From NCBI RefSeq assembly GCF_000753795.1, contig NZ_JPEO01000017.1, forward strand, positions 20,706-84,705: a DNA stretch of 64,000 bases, in the 5' to 3' direction. The position numbers and the translations under genes are program-made. This stretch comes from Shewanella mangrovi. Lineage in GTDB: Bacteria; Pseudomonadota; Gammaproteobacteria; Enterobacterales; Shewanellaceae. Under the pieces are notes generated by a model. That model saw only the letters and a program-made list of their open reading frames with translations. It made no database searches and was not told the DNA's origin. Shown in pieces: positions 37,379-45,719 of the stretch (positions are counted from its first letter, which is position 1; each line of letters begins with the position of its first letter).

Positions 37379-38278
37379 ATGAGTAGGGATTGGGAGTCTG
37401 TATTTACAACTTGGTCGCAAGGTCCAGGTAAAACCGAGCAAGAGCGGGCAGATAATGCCGAGAGACAAATAAGACAAGCGATTCAGGCGAGTGATAAATT
37501 AAAAAATAGGAATATCAAGGTTTTTACACAAGGTTCTTACAGAAACAGAGTTAATGTAAGACAGGACAGTGATGTGGATGTGGGTGTCCTCTGCTTCGAT
37601 ACATATTTTCCTGAATATCCTGATGACAACGTAAAAATGGAACTCGCAAAAAGCTTTGTCCCGGCTACTTATGAATATGCGACTTTTAAAAGCGAACTTG
37701 AAGAGGCGCTTGTAGCTAGATTTGGAAGGGCTGCGGTTACGCGTGGTAGTAAAGCATTTGATATCAAAGCGAATACTTATCGCGTGGAGTCAGATGTGGC
37801 AGCATTTTTTGAACATCGCCGATATGTTACCACAACCTATTATCATTCCGGCGTAGAAATGATACCTGATGATTATGACCCGCCTAGGGTCAAAAATTGG
37901 CCGGAACAACATTATGAAAATGGAGTTTCAAAAAACGACGCCACCTCTAGAAAATACAAAAGAGTTGTTAGGGTCTTAAAGAAGCTATCGAATGAAATGG
38001 CGTCAAATGGAATTCAATCAGCAAAAGATGCGCCGAGCTTTCTCATTGAATGTTTAGTGTTTAATGCATCAAACTCATGTTTTCAGTATCAATCTTTTAA
38101 GCAAATGGTCAGGGCGGTTCTCGCAGAGCTGTTCAACAACACTTTATCTGACGAAATGTGTTCTGAATGGGGCGAAGTAAATGAATTGAAATATCTTTTT
38201 AGAGGCTCACAGCCATGGACACGAGCGAGTGCTCACCAGTTCTTAAGTGATGCGTGGGACTACATAGGTTACGAATAA
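37379..38278 (+). CDS. CBASS CD-NTase (cGAS/DncV-like nucleotidyltransferase)
   Basis: A 299-residue SMODS-type nucleotidyltransferase that makes a cyclic oligonucleotide alarm signal on phage infection. The core motif is GSYRNRVNVRQDSDVDVGVL (GS and DxD at about residues 51-70), and a third acidic residue is in YRVESDVAAFF. The ATG at 37379 is chosen for GGAG just upstream; an ATG at 37283 extends the frame without a ribosome site. It is the first gene of a two-gene unit with a Cap15-like effector, flanked by repeat copies D and E. Confidence 0.92.
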   Translation: MSRDWESVFTTWSQGPGKTEQERADNAERQIRQAIQASDKLKNRNIKVFTQGSYRNRVNVRQDSDVDVGVLCFDTYFPEYPDDNVKMELAKSFVPATYEYATFKSELEEALVARFGRAAVTRGSKAFDIKANTYRVESDVAAFFEHRRYVTTTYYHSGVEMIPDDYDPPRVKNWPEQHYENGVSKNDATSRKYKRVVRVLKKLSNEMASNGIQSAKDAPSFLIECLVFNASNSCFQYQSFKQMVRAVLAELFNNTLSDEMCSEWGEVNELKYLFRGSQPWTRASAHQFLSDAWDYIGYE

Positions 38279-38910
38279 TGCTAACTAGACTTCATATTTC
38301 ATCATTTATTGGTCTCACGATTGGGGTTTGGTTGCTTGCTCTATGGATCCAAGGCATGCCTGTACTAAGTGCGGACTTTGTAAAACCATTTGGTACAGTA
38401 GTTGGTGTCATAACTCTGTTTGTAACCTTGTTTAACAAATACATGTGGTCATGGAAAATATTTAAAGGTTGGTATGTTAAAAGACCAGACTTGAGAGGAA
38501 CGTGGAAAGTTGAGCTGAAAAGTAGCTGGATAAACCCCGAAACTGGTGAAGGAATCGCACCAATCTATGGATATGCAGTAATCAGGCAGTCGTTAACATT
38601 TCTTAGTTTGAGGTTGATGACAAAGGAATCTAGATCTGTGTTGGTGGCTCACAGCATAGAGCAGCAAGAAGATGAAGATCTGTTCAAGCTAGTTGGTGTT
38701 TATCGAAATGAACCCAAAATTGAATTACAGGGTGTAAGAAGCGAAATCCATCATGGCTCTTTCGCTCTAGAAATTCATGGTTCTCCTGTCGAAGAGCTCG
38801 AAGGGCATTATTGGACAGATAGGGCAACCAAAGGTGGAATGAAATTGGTTGGTCGTGTGGAAAAATTATATAACACATATGAGCAGGCAGAGCGTGAAAT
38901 AGGCAACTAA
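38278..38910 (+). CDS. cap15: CBASS membrane effector, Cap15-like
   Basis: A 210-residue protein with two N-terminal membrane helices (residues ~8-27 and ~38-57, FGTVVGVITLFVTLFNKYMW) followed by a beta-rich domain: RPDLRGTWKVELKSSWINP, YAVIRQSLTFLSLRL, YRNEPKIELQG, ELEGHYWTDRATKGGMKLV. This is the layout of Cap15 (SMODS-associating 2TM beta-strand-rich) effectors, which bind the cyclic nucleotide and disrupt the inner membrane. The start ATG overlaps the CD-NTase stop by one base (TAATG), so the two genes form a minimal type I CBASS operon. Confidence 0.85.
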   Translation: MLTRLHISSFIGLTIGVWLLALWIQGMPVLSADFVKPFGTVVGVITLFVTLFNKYMWSWKIFKGWYVKRPDLRGTWKVELKSSWINPETGEGIAPIYGYAVIRQSLTFLSLRLMTKESRSVLVAHSIEQQEDEDLFKLVGVYRNEPKIELQGVRSEIHHGSFALEIHGSPVEELEGHYWTDRATKGGMKLVGRVEKLYNTYEQAEREIGN

Positions 38911-39001
38911 CAAGGCGCAGCTGTCGGATAATTTTTCCGCTGCGCTCCAAATTTGTGATTTCGCTGAGGCGCTTTTGTCCCAAAAAGATGTAACACGTAT
39001 C

Positions 39002-39074
39002 GGCCCCTAAACTTGTTACGAGTTCAGATGAATGATCCTTCTGGCACAGCCCAATTGACCAAATTTTAGTAATG
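39002..39074 (+). repeat. Cassette-border-like repeat, copy E
   Basis: Box 1 (divergent) GGCCCCTAAACTTGTTACG starts at 39002 and box 2 TTGACCAAATTTTAGTAATG at 39055, a 53-nt offset. A GCGCAGC / GCTGCGC hairpin lies just upstream (38913-38946). It is placed between the CBASS and Abi genes. Confidence 0.75.
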
Positions 39075-39144
39075 ATACAGAGTGACTAGTCTATCAGTGG
39101 CTATTCAGACGAAATTTATTCTTTAGGTTCACGGAGACTCGAGC

Positions 39145-39969
39145 TTGAATCATCAAATACCAAATTCGGTAATCGGAGCAGTAGCTTCTGTAATCGCTGA
39201 GCATTATTACAGTCACTCCAAGCTTGATACGCTCTTTATGGAAAGCGGAGCGCCGGGAGACGTTCCTGAGGGTAATTGCGAAAAGAAGTGCAGTAATTGG
39301 CTAAAGCGCTGCAACGAAGATCCTATAATTGATGCGCTAGAAGTTCTGGGCGCGGTGATTCAAGAGTACATGGAACTGGAGCCTCCCTCTTCACTTTTTG
39401 ACGGGCTAATATCAACTAATGTGACCGAAGGCCAAGCGAGAATTAATGCCGCATTAGCGAAAAATCAACTGGTCTATCGAATCAATGGGTACGTGACGAA
39501 AGCAGGCTCAACGCCAATTACTAAAACTCTGGAAGACTATCTGAGATCAGGTGATTTCTCATCCATTGAAAAGGAATTTGAAAGAGCGATTGAGCATATC
39601 GAAAGTGATCCTCACGCGTCAGTAACCGCATCCTGTTCAATAATCGAAGCCACGCTAAAGTTCTACATCGAAAGCTTCGATGATCTAGCTATGCCAAATA
39701 AACTTAATGTAATGCCACTGTGGGGCGTAGTTCAGCCACACCTTGCACTGAATGCCGATGTCACTTTGGCAGCTGATCAGCACAAATTGCTTAAAGGTAT
39801 TTCTTCAATCATTGATGGTGTTGGTGCATTTAGGTCTCATATTGGTTCTGCTCATGGTCGTGGGTCTAACCCACCAAGTATTGTGGTTGCAGAGGCACGG
39901 CTTGCTGTAAATGTTGCACATACTTTGGTGGTCTTCATCATGGAAGTGTTACATGCCAAAAAAGCTTAA
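39145..39969 (+). CDS. Abortive infection protein (Abi_C domain)
   Basis: A 274-residue protein whose C-terminal half matches the Abi_C family (PF14355). Features are SVTASCSIIEATLKFYIESF, KLLKGISSIIDGVGAFRSHIG and the hallmark SAHGRGSNPP followed by AEARLAVNVAHTLVVFIMEVL. The R-x4-x-H motif is reminiscent of HEPN RNases. The N-terminal half has a KKCSNWLKRC segment of unknown role. The TTG start has ACGGAG upstream. It is likely a stand-alone phage defence gene between repeat copy E and the CHAT gene. Confidence 0.8.
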   Translation: MNHQIPNSVIGAVASVIAEHYYSHSKLDTLFMESGAPGDVPEGNCEKKCSNWLKRCNEDPIIDALEVLGAVIQEYMELEPPSSLFDGLISTNVTEGQARINAALAKNQLVYRINGYVTKAGSTPITKTLEDYLRSGDFSSIEKEFERAIEHIESDPHASVTASCSIIEATLKFYIESFDDLAMPNKLNVMPLWGVVQPHLALNADVTLAADQHKLLKGISSIIDGVGAFRSHIGSAHGRGSNPPSIVVAEARLAVNVAHTLVVFIMEVLHAKKA

Positions 39970-40077
39970 CAATCGCAGGCATACCGACAGTTTTTCTCTG
40001 CGGTTTCACCTCCACTACAAAGCCAAGCATGCCGTGGACGTTCAATATCAGCCAGATTTCACCTTAAGGAGTAGAGT

Positions 40078-41169
40078 GTGTCGTTGTTAGATTCATATCG
40101 TCGGAATGTAACGAGAAAACGAGAAGAAATCGCCAAGTTACAGCAGGGAAAAGCAAAAGAGCAAACTAAAATTGCCAATCTTTCTGGAAAAATAAATTCT
40201 GCTTCACAAGCGTTGTCCCGCACGAGTAGTGCAAGCACTGCAAAATCAAAATTACGTGAGATCGAAAGACACCAAAAGGATCAGGCCGCAGCGGAAAAGA
40301 AAGTAGCTGATTTTGACAACAAGATAGCACGAAAGCAGAAAGAACTTTCTGATGAGCAAAAGAAAGTGTCAAAGGAAGAGGAAAAAGATAGTAAGCAAAG
40401 ACAAAGGGAGTCAGAACGGCAAGCTAGAGCACACCAATCCCGGATGAATCAAATAAATAGCACTCTCGATAAACATGAGGGCTTGCACCGGAGCACAATT
40501 GCCACTCTGAAGAGACTTCAAGACCTTCCAGAAAAAATTGTAGTTCTATTTCTCGCTTCGAATCCTGCTGATGCCCAACAGTTAAGGTTGGATGAGGAGG
40601 CACGCTCCATTGGCGATATGATTAGAAAGGCCAAGCACAGAGATTCAGTTTCATTTGAGAGTAGATGGGCAGTTCAACCAATGGATGTTCTGCAAGCAAT
40701 AAATGAGTTAAACCCTACAATAGTTCATTTTAGCGGCCATGGTTCAGACTCTGACGAGATAGTATTTCAAGATGCCAATGGCAATGCAAAAATAGTTAGT
40801 AAAGAAGCTATTGTTCAAACCATGATGGCCTCATCGAGTAATATTCGTTTAGTTTTCTTTAATACGTGCTATTCCTATAACCAAGCGGAAGCAATCACTG
40901 CTCATGTCGAAGCAGCCATTGGGATGAATACCAGCATTGGTGATGATGCGGCCAGGGTATTTTCATCACAATTCTACTCTGCAATAGGATTTGGGTTTTC
41001 CGTCAAAAAGGCATTTGAACAGGCTAAAGCCTTGGTGATGATGGAAGGCCTGAACGAAGAAAACACACCGGAGCTTTTTGTCCAAGAGGGGCTGGATCCA
41101 AATGATTTAATCATAGTGCGTCCAATAGATCTGGAAAATAAACCTCTGGAATCGCGGGATAAATACTGA
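40078..41169 (+). CDS. Coiled-coil CHAT-domain caspase-like protease
   Basis: A 363-residue protein in two parts. Residues 1-150 form a highly charged coiled coil (KQRQRESERQARAHQSRMNQ); residues 155-350 form a CHAT peptidase domain. The catalytic His lies in PTIVHFSGHGSDSDEIVF and the Cys in LVFFNTCYSYNQAEA. IGMNTSIGDDAARVFSSQFY follows as in the family. AAGGAG sets the GTG start. CHAT proteases are suicide effectors in several defence systems (gasdermin activation, Craspase). No partner such as a gasdermin or sensor is seen next to it, and the coiled coil may be the sensor or oligomerisation part. Confidence 0.85.
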   Translation: MSLLDSYRRNVTRKREEIAKLQQGKAKEQTKIANLSGKINSASQALSRTSSASTAKSKLREIERHQKDQAAAEKKVADFDNKIARKQKELSDEQKKVSKEEEKDSKQRQRESERQARAHQSRMNQINSTLDKHEGLHRSTIATLKRLQDLPEKIVVLFLASNPADAQQLRLDEEARSIGDMIRKAKHRDSVSFESRWAVQPMDVLQAINELNPTIVHFSGHGSDSDEIVFQDANGNAKIVSKEAIVQTMMASSSNIRLVFFNTCYSYNQAEAITAHVEAAIGMNTSIGDDAARVFSSQFYSAIGFGFSVKKAFEQAKALVMMEGLNEENTPELFVQEGLDPNDLIIVRPIDLENKPLESRDKY

Positions 41170-41301
41170 ACAAGACCATGTATCAGACTCCGACACTAAC
41201 GCCTACGCTGGTGATAGCGACGTTAATCCATAGAAATTTTTATCCGAAACTGACGAGTTAGAGTTAATGCTTTAACTCGAAAATGTCCAAAAGCTCGTTT
41301 G

Positions 41302-43078
41302 AACTGTACTAGCTCAGATGTGATCACCGAGCGATTCTGTCGTACCTTAATTACCAAGCGACTTTGTCATTACAATAATTACCGAGGGAAATTGACGGAA
41401 CTCATTAGCGTACCTTTTAAAGTAACCAAATCAGCTTTAGAAGGTGCTAAGGATGTTCTACATGGATTCAAAATCTCAATTCACTGTCGATATCATTAGC
41501 AAAGTCATCGATGGCCGGATCAGTATCAATAGTGCAGCGACCTTGCTCAGCAAATCCCGGAGAACCGTTGAGCGTTACCTGAGTCGATATCGGCAAGAAG
41601 GCATTCGGTTCGTGGTTCATGGTAACAAAGGCCGGATCCCCGCCAATAAAATTACTGAGTCGCTCAAAAAAGAAGTTCAGGAGCTTATCCAGACCAAGTA
41701 CTACGACTTTAACCTACAGCACCTTGCAGAACTTCTGCTGAAGAATGAAGGCATTGCGGTTAAGCGAGAGACTTTACGTACCTGGGCACACGCCATTCAT
41801 CATGTAAAGCGTTCTAAGCGGCGCAGAAGTCGGGTCAGAAAGTACCGGGAGCGGATGGAATCTCCGGGATTGATGCTTCAGATGGACGGAAGCCCACATC
41901 GGTGGTTTGGTGGCGAACGCTCTTGCCTGATCGCCATTGTCGATGATGCAACCAGTGACATTCACGCCGAGTTTTTCCCTTCTGAAACCACGGAAGGCTG
42001 CATGAAAGTGATGCGGGCTTACATAGAGAAGCGGGGGATATTTAAGACCCTGTATGTGGACAGAGCGGGTATTTTTGCTGGCCCTAAACGCAGTAACTTC
42101 TCACAAATGCAGCGAGCCTGTGAGGAGCTAGGGATTGAAATTATCTTCGCTAACTCCCCTCAGGGCAAAGGGCGTATTGAACGCTCCTTCGACACCTTCC
42201 AGGACCGCCTGGTGCCGGAATTACGGCTGAATAACATTACGGATATGGACAGCGCTAACCGCTACTTACAGGAAGAATTCATCCCCAATTACTGGGTGCA
42301 AAACGTTATGGTTCAGCCTAAGAGCCAGCATTCTGCCTTCAAGTGCTTACCCCCAGAGCTGGACTTAAACACCATCTGTGTACAGAAAGAGTACCGCACA
42401 ATACGACGTGACCACACCTTCAGTTTTGACAGCAAAATGTATGTTATCGACTCGCCAATCCGCTATTCAATAGAAAACCAAAAAGTGGAGATCCGTTGTC
42501 AGTTCGATGGCTGTTTCTCTGCCTATTTCGGCCATCGCCGGCTTGATATCACGGAGTTGGCCGAGCCTCGGAAATGTCATGAATATGGTAAAGAGGTCCA
42601 GCGGAAGATAGAAGCGTTAGAGCTTGTTGAACAGCTCGGCAGCGTATCGAAAGCCGCACGTATCCTCGGATGCTCCCGCCAAACGCTTTATACCTACCAG
42701 CAAATCATGGAAGAAGAAGGCCCTATTGGTCTTAAGCGAATCAATAAGCCGCTGAAACGCAGTAAAAACCGTATATCGGAAGACACTGAAGATAAGATTA
42801 TCGAGCTGACTTTGTTGAACCCTCACGGTACATCAATACAACTGATGAAGGCACTCAAACAGCAAAATATCACGGTGAGCATTAGCACTATCCAAAATAT
42901 CTGGAAGAGAGAGCAGCTCAACACCAGAGAGCTTAGAATCAAGCGCTCTCAATCCATGGATATCGAAGTGTGAAGCGAGTATGTAGCATGAGGACTAAAC
43001 TATAAGAGTACGACAAAGTCGATTGGTATTTATCCCGTCAGGGTCCCTCAGTAATGACAACTGTACTAGCTCAGATGT
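41302..43078. mobile_element. ISNCY/IS1202-type insertion sequence
   Basis: One transposase gene flanked by the same 20-bp sequence in direct orientation (41302-41321 and 43059-43078), consistent with the long target duplications of IS1202-type elements. Subterminal repeats of the type ACCAAKCGACTTTGTC appear twice at the left (about 41327-41371) and once inverted at the right (43008-43028), likely transposase-binding sites. Exact ends are not certain. Confidence 0.65.
41462..42973 (+). CDS. ISNCY-family DDE transposase
   Basis: A ~503-residue transposase. Helix-turn-helix domain at the N-terminus (INSAATLLSKSRRTVERYLS), then a DDE/RNase H core with D in LMLQMDGSPHRWFGG, D in TLYVDRAGIFAG and E in NSPQGKGRIERSFDTFQDRL. 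A C-terminal part with a second HTH follows (VSKAARILGCSRQTLYTYQQ). That signature is typical of the ISNCY/IS1202 group, but the C-terminal HTH makes it longer than usual. The ATG at 41462 has TAAGGA upstream; ATG 41453 and GTG 41444 are alternatives. No damage seen. Confidence 0.85.
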   Translation: MDSKSQFTVDIISKVIDGRISINSAATLLSKSRRTVERYLSRYRQEGIRFVVHGNKGRIPANKITESLKKEVQELIQTKYYDFNLQHLAELLLKNEGIAVKRETLRTWAHAIHHVKRSKRRRSRVRKYRERMESPGLMLQMDGSPHRWFGGERSCLIAIVDDATSDIHAEFFPSETTEGCMKVMRAYIEKRGIFKTLYVDRAGIFAGPKRSNFSQMQRACEELGIEIIFANSPQGKGRIERSFDTFQDRLVPELRLNNITDMDSANRYLQEEFIPNYWVQNVMVQPKSQHSAFKCLPPELDLNTICVQKEYRTIRRDHTFSFDSKMYVIDSPIRYSIENQKVEIRCQFDGCFSAYFGHRRLDITELAEPRKCHEYGKEVQRKIEALELVEQLGSVSKAARILGCSRQTLYTYQQIMEEEGPIGLKRINKPLKRSKNRISEDTEDKIIELTLLNPHGTSIQLMKALKQQNITVSISTIQNIWKREQLNTRELRIKRSQSMDIEV

Positions 43079-43133
43079 ACTAGCTCAGACCTGATCGTCA
43101 GTACTTATTTTATGGTGCCACCACAAAATTCTA

Positions 43134-43244
43134 CTAACTACAGAAAATCAGAACTTTCACACCTTTGAGTTCGGCAATAATAAGCTCATCAAAACGCAGG
43201 TCTGATGTTATAAAAGCAGGCGTTGTAGTGCCTAGTAGGAACGC
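43134..43244 (-). pseudogene. Small gene remnant, possibly PIN-type
   Basis: An open stretch of 37 codons after an in-frame stop reads AFLLGTTTPAFITSDLRFDE then LIIAELKGVKVLIF, which resembles the C-terminal end of PIN-domain (VapC-like) proteins. Too short to be sure; no start codon. Confidence 0.3.
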
Positions 43245-43305
43245 TCAAGCAAGTTGCTTGGACCTTTTTATCCATCTGTGTAATGTCTCGACTTTGTTTG
43301 CTAGG

Positions 43306-44721
43306 TTAAAACGGAGAACTGAAGGTTGAAACTACTTTTTCTCTGAAACCACCGAGTAGCTCAAATGACAATGATGCCGTTGGGCTCGAGTATTCTAACG
43401 ATACCAAACCTATCAAATGTGATGGAGTTGGTTCATTGAGGTAGTCTCTTCCAAATTTGAGTTCGCCTACTGTAGTTGGATGGGGGTCTTCAGATGTCAA
43501 CGGCGGTTTTTTTACTCGACCTTCTGAGACATCAGTTCTTATTGGCTCCCTAAATACCACTGGAATTTCAGGTATTTCTTCAGCAATTCGGTTTGCGAAC
43601 TCGACAAGTTTTGGTGCAGCGAAGGTGTAAAGCCAAGCTTCTTGGTTTCTGCTTTTATTTTTACGTAAGACTCTACCTAAAATTTGCCTAAAATAGAGTT
43701 CGGTTTTGACTCTGCTCAAATGACAACATACTTGGAGGCGTGGGATGTCCGTCCCTTCACTAATCATACCAACACTAACGATCCAGTTTGTGACGCCATT
43801 CCTGAACGCATCGATTCTTAGTGAAGGTTGTTGTTCCTTGTAGGTAACGATCTCAGCCGTCTGGGCAAACTCCTTTCTGAGAATATTCAGGATATGTGTG
43901 GCATGTTCTACCGATGATGCGACAATAAGCCCCGCAGCGTTAGGGTTGTGCAGTTTAATGTCGTTCAGCTTGTTTGTTGCTAGCTTTAATGTATGTCGAA
44001 CTGCCACATCATTTTTGATGACGGATTGGTAAGAAACCGATGAACCTTTGAATAGAGCATCCAGACTATTAAACGTCTTCGTTTCATTTTCTTTATCGGT
44101 AACCGAGATTTTTTCATTATCGATTAAGACAATCTTTGGATTTCGGCATACGCCGTCGGCGACAGCTTCCCTTAAGCCGTATATGTAATCACATTGAATT
44201 TGGGTGTTAGGATCTGTGTAGCGAGATAGCGCTATCGGAGCTTGATCTGAGCGCCATGGCGTGCCCGTTAACGCTAGGCTGTACTCTGCTTGGTTTTGAA
44301 TATTCAGTATGATCTCTTCTCCCCATGCGTTTGCATCTTCAAGAGAACTGCCAGAGCAATGGTGGATTTCGTCAAAAACGACTAGAACGCGATTTCGCTT
44401 TAGGAGTCGCCAAAAATCTTCGTTGAATGACAGCATGCTTTGGTAAGTAAAAGAGCAACCAATAGCACCGATCAAGCCATCGAAACGACAGTCCAATCGT
44501 TTTGAAAACGCGGACTTGATCCCTTGAGATATATTTATCGATGGCGAAAAGCAAAGCACAAAGTCGATGAGATCGTTCTCTAGTAATTGACCAGCCACTT
44601 CAGCGGCCATAATTGTCTTACCGGCTCCTGGAGTCGCTAAACAAAGGAAATGTCTGTGTTTGGCATTAAAGTGCTTTAGAGCGCGATTGACGCACTCTAA
44701 TTGCCATTGTCTTAATTGCAT
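43306..44721 (-). CDS. DEAD/DEAH-box SF2 helicase (ResIII-like)
   Basis: A 471-residue superfamily 2 helicase. The Q-like start is MQLRQWQLECVNRAL, Walker A is ATPGAGKT, and the Walker B box is DEIH. Motif III is ALTGTPWRS, and motifs V-VI are GMISEGTDIPR and QILGRVLRKNK. It resembles the helicase part of type III restriction and similar systems but has no nuclease domain. A tail of about 90 residues (from FREPIRTDV) is unidentified. It lies 5 bp after the wHTH gene on the same strand, so they form an operon. Confidence 0.88.
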   Translation of the reverse strand: MQLRQWQLECVNRALKHFNAKHRHFLCLATPGAGKTIMAAEVAGQLLENDLIDFVLCFSPSINISQGIKSAFSKRLDCRFDGLIGAIGCSFTYQSMLSFNEDFWRLLKRNRVLVVFDEIHHCSGSSLEDANAWGEEIILNIQNQAEYSLALTGTPWRSDQAPIALSRYTDPNTQIQCDYIYGLREAVADGVCRNPKIVLIDNEKISVTDKENETKTFNSLDALFKGSSVSYQSVIKNDVAVRHTLKLATNKLNDIKLHNPNAAGLIVASSVEHATHILNILRKEFAQTAEIVTYKEQQPSLRIDAFRNGVTNWIVSVGMISEGTDIPRLQVCCHLSRVKTELYFRQILGRVLRKNKSRNQEAWLYTFAAPKLVEFANRIAEEIPEIPVVFREPIRTDVSEGRVKKPPLTSEDPHPTTVGELKFGRDYLNEPTPSHLIGLVSLEYSSPTASLSFELLGGFREKVVSTFSSPF

Positions 44722-44726
44722 GGAGA

Positions 44727-45266
44727 TTATTTACGTTGGTGGGAGAGGACAGATTTAATTGCTTTAATTTGCCCAAGTAGTTTTGAGCTGTTTTCTCGGG
44801 CTAGTAGGTACAGGGATTCGAGATGCGCCTTCATTTCGGGGAAGGATTGATACAACCGCATATACTCTTCTGACTCACCAATGCTAGTGAGTAGATCAAC
44901 TTCAGACTCTTTCAAGCGTTCTTCAAGTTGCTTAATCGCATCACTAGCATACGCTGGTGCTGATGTGACCTGGCTTACCGGGGCCGCTGTTGTACTTTGA
45001 ACTAAAAACTTAGTATCAAAGAATAGCTCAGACTTCTGGTACATAATACTTTTAGAGTTTTTCGTTCCCTTTTTAAGCAGTAAGCCTTTCTTAACCAGTC
45101 TATGGATCTGTCTGTAAACATATTTGCGTGCCTCATTGGGCTCTTTGGTCACTGCACACATTGCCAAGTATGAGTCAAGTAGCTGTGTCACACTGAAGTT
45201 GTCAAAGTTCTCATCTTGGATAATGGAATTTAGTTGAGCGTTGATCTTGATGGATGGTTTTGACAT
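44727..45266 (-). CDS. Winged-helix plus coiled-coil protein, unknown
   Basis: A 179-residue protein not recognised by name. Residues ~20-80 look like a winged helix (FSVTQLLDSYLAMCAV; YVYRQIHRLVKKGLLLKKGT), and residues ~105-179 like a coiled coil (IKQLEERLKESEVDLLTSIG ... KLLGQIKAIKSVL). Being first in the operon with the helicase, it may guide or regulate it. It is divergent from a C-protein-like regulator across a palindromic promoter. Confidence 0.75.
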   Translation of the reverse strand: MSKPSIKINAQLNSIIQDENFDNFSVTQLLDSYLAMCAVTKEPNEARKYVYRQIHRLVKKGLLLKKGTKNSKSIMYQKSELFFDTKFLVQSTTAAPVSQVTSAPAYASDAIKQLEERLKESEVDLLTSIGESEEYMRLYQSFPEMKAHLESLYLLARENSSKLLGQIKAIKSVLSHQRK

Positions 45267-45334
45267 TAACTTTCTCGCAAAGAAGCTCTGTATCCGCTAA
45301 CTCACCGGGCTAGGAGAGCTTTATATTAATAATG

Positions 45335-45362
45335 CGGATTATAATCCGTGGCTTTATAAGCC
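45335..45362. promoter_or_regulatory. Palindromic divergent promoter/operator
   Basis: A perfect 14-bp palindrome CGGATTATAATCCG (45335-45348) contains TATAAT on both strands, so a -10 box is available in each direction. A second near-palindrome GGCTTTATAAGCC follows at 45350-45362. It lies between the wHTH-helicase operon and the xre gene; the Xre protein is the obvious ligand. Confidence 0.7.
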
Positions 45363-45400
45363 GCAACTTTGGATAGTCTTTCTCTTTAACGAGAATAAAA

Positions 45401-45607
45401 ATGAAAGACTTAGCTATCCGGTTTGGTGCAAAATTACGAGATAAACGCAATGCGCTTGGGCTCTCTCAAGATAAAATGGCTTTATTAGCCGAGATGGATC
45501 GTAGTTATGCGGGACGCATTGAGCGTGGTGAAGTCAACATCACACTCGAAAAGGCCTATCAGCTCGCTGAGGTCTTGGAGTGCGACATCAGGGAGTTATT
45601 GCCCTAA
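45401..45607 (+). CDS. Xre/C-protein-like regulator
   Basis: A 68-residue single helix-turn-helix protein: LGLSQDKMALLAEMDRSYAG (HTH), RIERGEVNITLEKAYQLAEV. Size and sequence match controller (C) proteins of restriction-modification systems and small phage-type repressors. It is divergent from the wHTH-helicase operon with a shared palindromic operator, so it probably times or represses that operon. Confidence 0.85.
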   Translation: MKDLAIRFGAKLRDKRNALGLSQDKMALLAEMDRSYAGRIERGEVNITLEKAYQLAEVLECDIRELLP

Positions 45608-45719
45608 AACAATCGCAATTCCTGAAATTCCTCAATGTTATCCTGCAACAGGTAAGGCCTGAGTAAACTAGATAGCTCCTGAGCAGAGGGACTGACTCAC
45701 GAAGTTTTAAATCAGAATA

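Noticed and set aside
38909..38950. attC-like start CTAACAAGGCGCAGC after the CBASS operon
   Set aside because: The hairpin GCGCAGC/GCTGCGC is real, but no matching GTTRRRY core follows at a suitable distance; more likely a terminator-like hairpin.
41299..41499. 66-codon ORF at the left end of the ISNCY element
   Set aside because: Overlaps the IS end repeats and the transposase start; no family and no ribosome site.
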